In this document: piece after piece, positions 59,746 through 64,000 of the stretch
Numbering within the stretch: the first letter of the stretch is position 1
Layout: every line of letters starts with the position of its first letter
NCBI GenBank assembly: GCA_016748015.1
Contig: JAAOMT010000602.1
Coordinates: forward strand, 1,576,529-1,640,528
Reading direction: 5' to 3'
Source: Geosiphon pyriformis
Lineage: Eukaryota; Glomeromycota; Glomeromycetes; Archaeosporales; Geosiphonaceae
DNA: 64,000 nt
Made by a program: the position numbers and the translations under genes
Notes under the pieces: generated by a model
What the model was told of the DNA's origin: nothing
What the model saw: the letters and a program-made list of their open reading frames with translations, nothing else
Databases searched by the model: none

Positions 59746-61403
59746 CTGTTATAATCCAAAAAAATTCGCAATTCTAACCTAGCAAGCATTCAAAAAGTTA
59801 GAAACCTTTAAATTATATGTGGTAATTAATATCAGATAAAAATTGAGAAATCTCATATCATAAAAACCAATTGAAATTTATGTGTTACTATAGAAGACTA
59901 CTAACGGAGATTATACATCAAATAATTGTATTTCAAGGTGTATGATTTAATATTTTTATGGTTATGACCATATAAAATACGAAAAATAATTTCAATACTT
60001 AACATTTAAAGTCGACTTTTTATAAATAAAAAGATATCAATTGATAAATAAACATGTAACAGTCTTAATTTTTTGTATTTTAAAGTTTACTTTACTATTT
60101 TTACAAATTAACTTTTAAACCTTCATGAAATTTTCAGTTAAATTTAACAATCTTAAAAAATTGTGAAAAATGCTTAATGCTACATCATGTTTGGAACTTT
60201 ATGCAAAAAATAAATCGTCAATTTAGAATAAATAATTGAAAAAATAGTTTTCGAAATATTAAATGGAAATTGAATTTTCATAATTTTTTTAATTTACCAC
60301 ATAATTTAAAGCTTTAATAAATTAAATATTTAATGAATAATTATGAAATAAATCTAAAATTTCAGATTTGAAATTGGATTATTTAACAATTAATAAACAT
60401 TAAATGCAATGTTTTATTATAAATAGTCATATGCCTTAAAAATTATAATGCTCACATTAAAAAATATTTTATAACAGCTCAAAAATATTTTTATTTAAAT
60501 AAGTTATTTTTAAAACAAATCTCCCAGCAAATTCTTTTAAATTTGGCTTAATTATCATTGCTTTTAATTTAAATTTTTTTGTTCTGAAAAAGAAATAAGC
60601 TGCAAAAAAGACTATAATAATTTATAATATTGAAGTGAGAATTCCAACACAAAGGCATTTCATTTTTGCTAATAATATATTTTTCAGATAATAAATCACA
60701 AGAGTATTTTTATTCTGTAAATTTTTTAATATCAAAAAAATTCTTGTAAAAAAACATTCTTATTATGTGTTCAATAAAATTTAAAATTAATCTTTTAAGA
60801 AGCTGCTATGTTTGACACAAGTATTTTACATTACAATTTGATTTTAAGCTATATGCAATACTAAAAACTAGAATTTGGCTTTAAATGAGGCATCTAACTG
60901 ATTGAATTTGCCAATTGAATATTATTGATTTGATCTTTGATAATCGAAATGATCTATAAGGTCTCCTTTAAATTTAAATTCTCAATTAAGGTAGTAAATT
61001 ACTCATCATGACAAATATAGAGCATTGGAATAAAAGTTATAAAGTGAAAAATATCTTTATCCTAGGTTAAAGCAAATAGTTCTCTTCGATTGCTCTCAAA
61101 TATTTAGTTTTTTTATTTTTAAAAAGAACTTTTGATTCTATCAATCTCGAATTTCCATAATTAAGGCAAAAACCTTTTCATAAAAACAATTAAATTAATA
61201 CTATTCAATTTAAAATAATCGTGACTTGGTTGATCAATACAATCACCACAAAAAGGCGGAATGACTTTTGTGTTTATTACCATTTTGGGCATCCTATATA
61301 TAATTAAAATATATTTAAACACTTGACTTACTCTAATTTTAAGCAATATTTTCGAAAATTCTATAATCCTAGTATTTACTATCTTAACTTTTCAGACATA
61401 GCA
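59746..61403. other. Intergenic, no supported gene
   Basis: Very AT-rich. Open frames are short and have no domains. Confidence 0.45.
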
Positions 61404-61859
61404 ATGAATCCGCAAGTCCATAGTAATTATCACAACGATTCATTAAACGAATCTTCCCAATTATAACGGCTCCGATGATGCAAACTTCACTTCCTTATTC
61501 AACCGCCCTCAATACCACCTGCCGGCATATCCAGAATTAGGAATTTATCCAAACCAGAAACGCAATTTACAAGATTTAAACCAACCACCTTCTAATTCAG
61601 ATAATATTCAATCAATTTCAGGTTTAGGAATTATGAATAATCCCCCACAAACATTACAACAAATGATTCTCACATCTCTAATGCTAACCAAATCCTAGAT
61701 TTCCAACCAAACCTTAACCCGGTTTTATTTGAGCGCTCATTAATTTTATGGGAAGATATTTTAAATATGGAGCAAGATATTATTTATGAAAAGCGTAATA
61801 TTTTGATTAAACAACGAGATATTTTTAAGAAAAAGCAAGAATTAGCCCAACTGAGGTAA
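61404..61859 (+). pseudogene. Asn/Gln/Pro-rich protein with coiled-coil end, two frameshifts
   Basis: ATG at 61404 begins MNPQVHSNYHNDSLNESSQL and stops. Shifting frame near 61457 gives YNGSDDANFTSLFNRPQYHL, PAYPELGIYPNQKRNLQDL and NQPPSNSDNIQSISGLGIMN. A second shift near 61660 leads to NANQILDFQPNLNPVLFERS, then LWEDILNMEQDIIYEKRNIL and a Lys/Gln-rich helix ending in TAA at 61859. Composition and codon use are clearly coding-like in all three segments. Low-complexity N/Q/P proteins with a charged helical tail are common in these fungi, but no family or function is recognised. Real decay or assembly errors in the two homopolymer-poor sites cannot be told apart here. Confidence 0.6.
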
Positions 61860-62312
61860 TTTATCAAGCTAATTATAATGCTTGTTAAAATAGCCATAAT
61901 TCTTTTTTTAAATTTTTTTTTTTTGTTTAACAATTAGCATATCATTTTAAATTAAAAGAATAAAAAGCATTTGATTTATAAATATCTTATTGGTCAAAAG
62001 AACTTTTTTTAATTATTCACTTGAGGAAAAAATCTGATTGTTTCATTCATTTAAGAAATAAGAATCTACTAATTAACACTTGGAAATGCTATTTATCTAA
62101 ATATCCTTTATTGTCATATGAATTATACTTTTTAGCTTTATAGTTTTAAAAGGTTTTATTTATATACTCATGAACCTTTGTAAAATTATTTATTGTCATT
62201 TCACACCTGTTTTTTACTTAAAAAAATCTAAATAACTATATCACAATCAAGTGAAATGATAAAAAAATAATTCTAACGAAATAAATTTAACGGATGTAGA
62301 CATATTTTTAAA
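61860..62312. other. Intergenic, no feature seen
   Basis: AT-rich DNA between two gene fragments. Confidence 0.4.
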
Positions 62313-62457
62313 GTGAGAGGCTCTGCCTATCCTCATTTGAGACGTTTAAATAACGACAAAAAGTCTTCAGACTGTAAATAATGTGACCAGAATGAACAAT
62401 ACATTGATAATCTTGAAGCTCGTCTCGATAATTTAGACAATGTAGTTCAAACTTAGT
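62313..62457 (+). pseudogene. Short coiled-coil gene fragment
   Basis: The frame reads SAYPHLRRLNNDKKSSDCK, a TAA, then CDQNEQYIDNLEARLDNLDN and a TAG. The C-x2-C across the stop and the NLEARLDNLDN heptads suggest a remnant of a zinc-finger or coiled-coil protein. No parent is identified. Confidence 0.35.
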
Positions 62458-62929
62458 AAAGATTGAGGATTTTGATTGCCTTAGAAATAAATAAAAAAAG
62501 GTTGCCATTTCCAATTAGAATCTTGAATTTGTCAAAGAGAGTAGGTTTCATCTCTTTTTATTCTGTTAAATAATAACTTGAAAATATAAAAAGCTCTTTT
62601 GTTTTGCATACTGATTTTATAACTTTTTCATTTTATAAAATAATTTAATGATTTATTAGAAATTTATAAGATTTTTATAAAATTAAATTTTTCAATAATT
62701 AAAATGATATTTGCAAGCTTTAAAACCCAAAAAAGTAAATTTAATTATTATTATCTTTTTAGCATTAAAATTGGTACTGTTTCAATATAAAAAAATTATT
62801 TTAAAATTTCTTTGTTGATATATTCAAAAATGTGGAATCAATTAAACAAATTGATATTTATCTGACTAATACTATATCGCAAGTTTTGGGGTTCATCAAC
62901 TATTTAACAAAAAAAAAGCAAGATGACTG
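62458..62929. other. Intergenic, no feature seen
   Basis: AT-rich. It includes the 3' end region of the next minus-strand gene. Confidence 0.4.
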
Positions 62930-63485
62930 CTAGAATTCTTCCATCACTTGAAAGTCGACCAAACCATTCCCATGATCATATCCACCTTCTGCCTTAGTAA
63001 ACTTGACTTGACCCGTACCAAACCCACTATATTCACCACTCGCCGTAATTTCCCCAGCTTTTAAAACAGCATAGTTTTGCTGAGCATTAAGCTTAAAACT
63101 GCCCTTCTTCCCTTTGAAAGTTATATGGACATCTGGACCTTTGGGATTTAAACCTCCATCACTTTGTTTAAACACCAATCTTGCCACATTTCCATTGCCA
63201 TTGGATGATTGGACAACGCCACCTGCATCAGGAATGGCTACTGCTCTCCCTGCTGATGTTTGCGCATCTTGAAATCTTATCGTTCTTGATCCAAAGTTTG
63301 TAACTGTAACAACAAGATATTTGGCTTCCGAATATGAAGACTCGCCTTTTAAAACTGCATCTTTATTATCAGAATTATCAGAATTATAAGAATTATTCCT
63401 AGATATAATTAAAATTCGCTCGGTGGAGTAAAAGATAAAAAACTTTACCAGCATTATATTCGCTATCAGATTGATTACCAGACAT
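62930..63485 (-). CDS. Unrecognised Gly/Asn-rich, probably beta-rich protein
   Basis: A frame from an ATG at 63454 to 62930 encodes 174 residues. The C-terminal ~130 look like a compact beta-sandwich domain: AKYLVVTVTNFGSRTIRFQD, AGRAVAIPDAGGVVQSSNGN, VARLVFKQSDGGLNPKGPDV, HITFKGKKGSFKLNAQQNYA, GEITASGEYSGFGTGQVKFT and GGYDHGNGLVDFQV. An Asn/Ser/Asp repeat (NNSYNSDNSDNKD) precedes it. A more natural start may be the ATG at 63485 (MSGNQSDSEYNAG), followed by a GTAAAG...TATCTAG 50-nt intron, but that splice leaves the frame off by one, so a one-base indel or another junction is needed. No known family is recognised with confidence and no signal peptide is evident. Codon use is richer in G/C than the flanks. 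Confidence 0.68.
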
Positions 63486-63593
63486 GATTAAAATTAATTG
63501 GGTGCAGATAAAAAAGGGAATATGATGTCTCTTTTATATCTGAATAAAAATTCGCACACGACGCAAACAATCGTTCCATCTAGAACTGTTGGC

Positions 63594-64000
63594 CTACTCG
63601 CTTCTTGGTAAGGAAACTATTTAGATAATTATCGAACAAAGAATAAACTGCGGAATGAATTATCTTAGATTCGATTAGGTGCGAAAAACCTATTATAGCT
63701 GTTTTGGTAATCAATCCTGTAAAGCAGTGTCTGATAATCAACCTACTCGCTTCTTGGTAAGGAAACTCATTCAACAATGAATAAACTGCGGAATGAATTA
63801 TCTTACATTCGATTAGGTGCGAAAAACCTATTATAGCTGTTTTGGTAATCAATCCTGAAAAGCAGTGTCTGATATTCAACCTACTCGCTTCTTGGTAAGG
63901 AAACTCATTCAACAATGAATAAACTGCGGAATGAATTATCTTACATTCGATTAGGTGCGAAAAACCTATTATAGCTGTTTTGGTAATCAATCCTGAAAAG
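63594..64000. repeat. Tandem repeat, 138-bp units, open on the minus strand
   Basis: Three units start at 63594, 63743 and 63881 with CTACTCGCTTCTTGGTAAGG. The second unit is 138 bp, the first carries an extra 11 bp, and the third reaches the window edge. Each contains TAAACTGCGGAATGAATTAT and GAAAAACCTATTATAGCTGT. Because 138 is divisible by three, one minus-strand frame stays open for 136 codons, with a 46-residue unit (ITKTAIIGFSHLIECKIIHS, AVYSLLNEFPYQEASRL). It could be coding or simply a minisatellite. Confidence 0.9.

Noticed and set aside
62930-63485. Aegerolysin or fungal lectin
   Set aside because: Only a loose resemblance in beta-strand pattern; no diagnostic residues could be matched.
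63594-64000. CRISPR array
   Set aside because: Units are 138 bp direct repeats without unique spacers, in a eukaryotic genome.

Overview
The window is strongly AT-rich nuclear DNA from a filamentous fungus. The best fit is an arbuscular mycorrhizal fungus (Glomeromycotina). This is inferred from gene families rather than a marker gene: several copies of a BTB-BACK-TLDc protein, a Sel1-repeat relic, Tc1/mariner and gag-type retroelement relics, long AT deserts, short GT-AG introns (about 50-90 nt), and long microsatellites.

Left part (1-13 kb): low-complexity and minisatellite DNA, a broken Sel1-repeat gene, then a local BTB-BACK-TLDc family on the minus strand. Copy A (3.8-5.2 kb) is a pseudogene and copy B (7.3-8.8 kb) is intact with one intron. 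Both sit in a larger duplicated unit with shared flanks. Short relics of the same family lie at 1.8 kb, 11.6 kb and 38.9 kb. Copy D (39.9-41.4 kb, plus strand) has one frameshift, and copy C (49.9-51.4 kb, minus) is intact. Copy C looks like a mosaic of B-like and A-like sequence. A decayed 1273-bp Tc1 element sits in its 5' flank, and copy B's flank keeps the matching empty TA site.

Middle part: an intact DHA2-type major facilitator transporter (13.8-15.6 kb), an older Tc1 relic (18.2-18.8 kb), a degraded H2A relic facing an intact, divergent three-exon histone H2A variant (23.0-23.6 kb), and a seven-exon gene for an unknown protein with two C-terminal membrane segments (29.2-31.2 kb). A second H2A-like gene with an abnormal C terminus (42.7-43.1 kb) lies beside a truncated coiled-coil ORF. 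Two AT deserts (31.2-38.9 and 43.9-48.8 kb) hold dispersed and tandem repeats. One copy of a ~0.7-kb AT repeat is interrupted by a SINE-like element also found at 9.9 and 13.1 kb. A gag/zinc-knuckle retrotransposon relic lies at 48.8-49.7 kb.

Right part: two divergently transcribed class-3 lipase-like genes (54.8-56.2 minus, 56.4-58.0 plus). Both keep the Asp and His regions but have Gly where the catalytic Ser should be. Beyond them are a gene-poor stretch, a twice-frameshifted Asn/Gln-rich gene, an unrecognised Gly/Asn-rich protein gene, and the start of a 138-bp tandem array, open in one frame, that runs off the window.

Quality flag: positions 17842-17860 are exactly the 19-bp Tn5/Nextera mosaic-end sequence. 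This is almost certainly a library adapter left in the assembly, so continuity across that point is doubtful.
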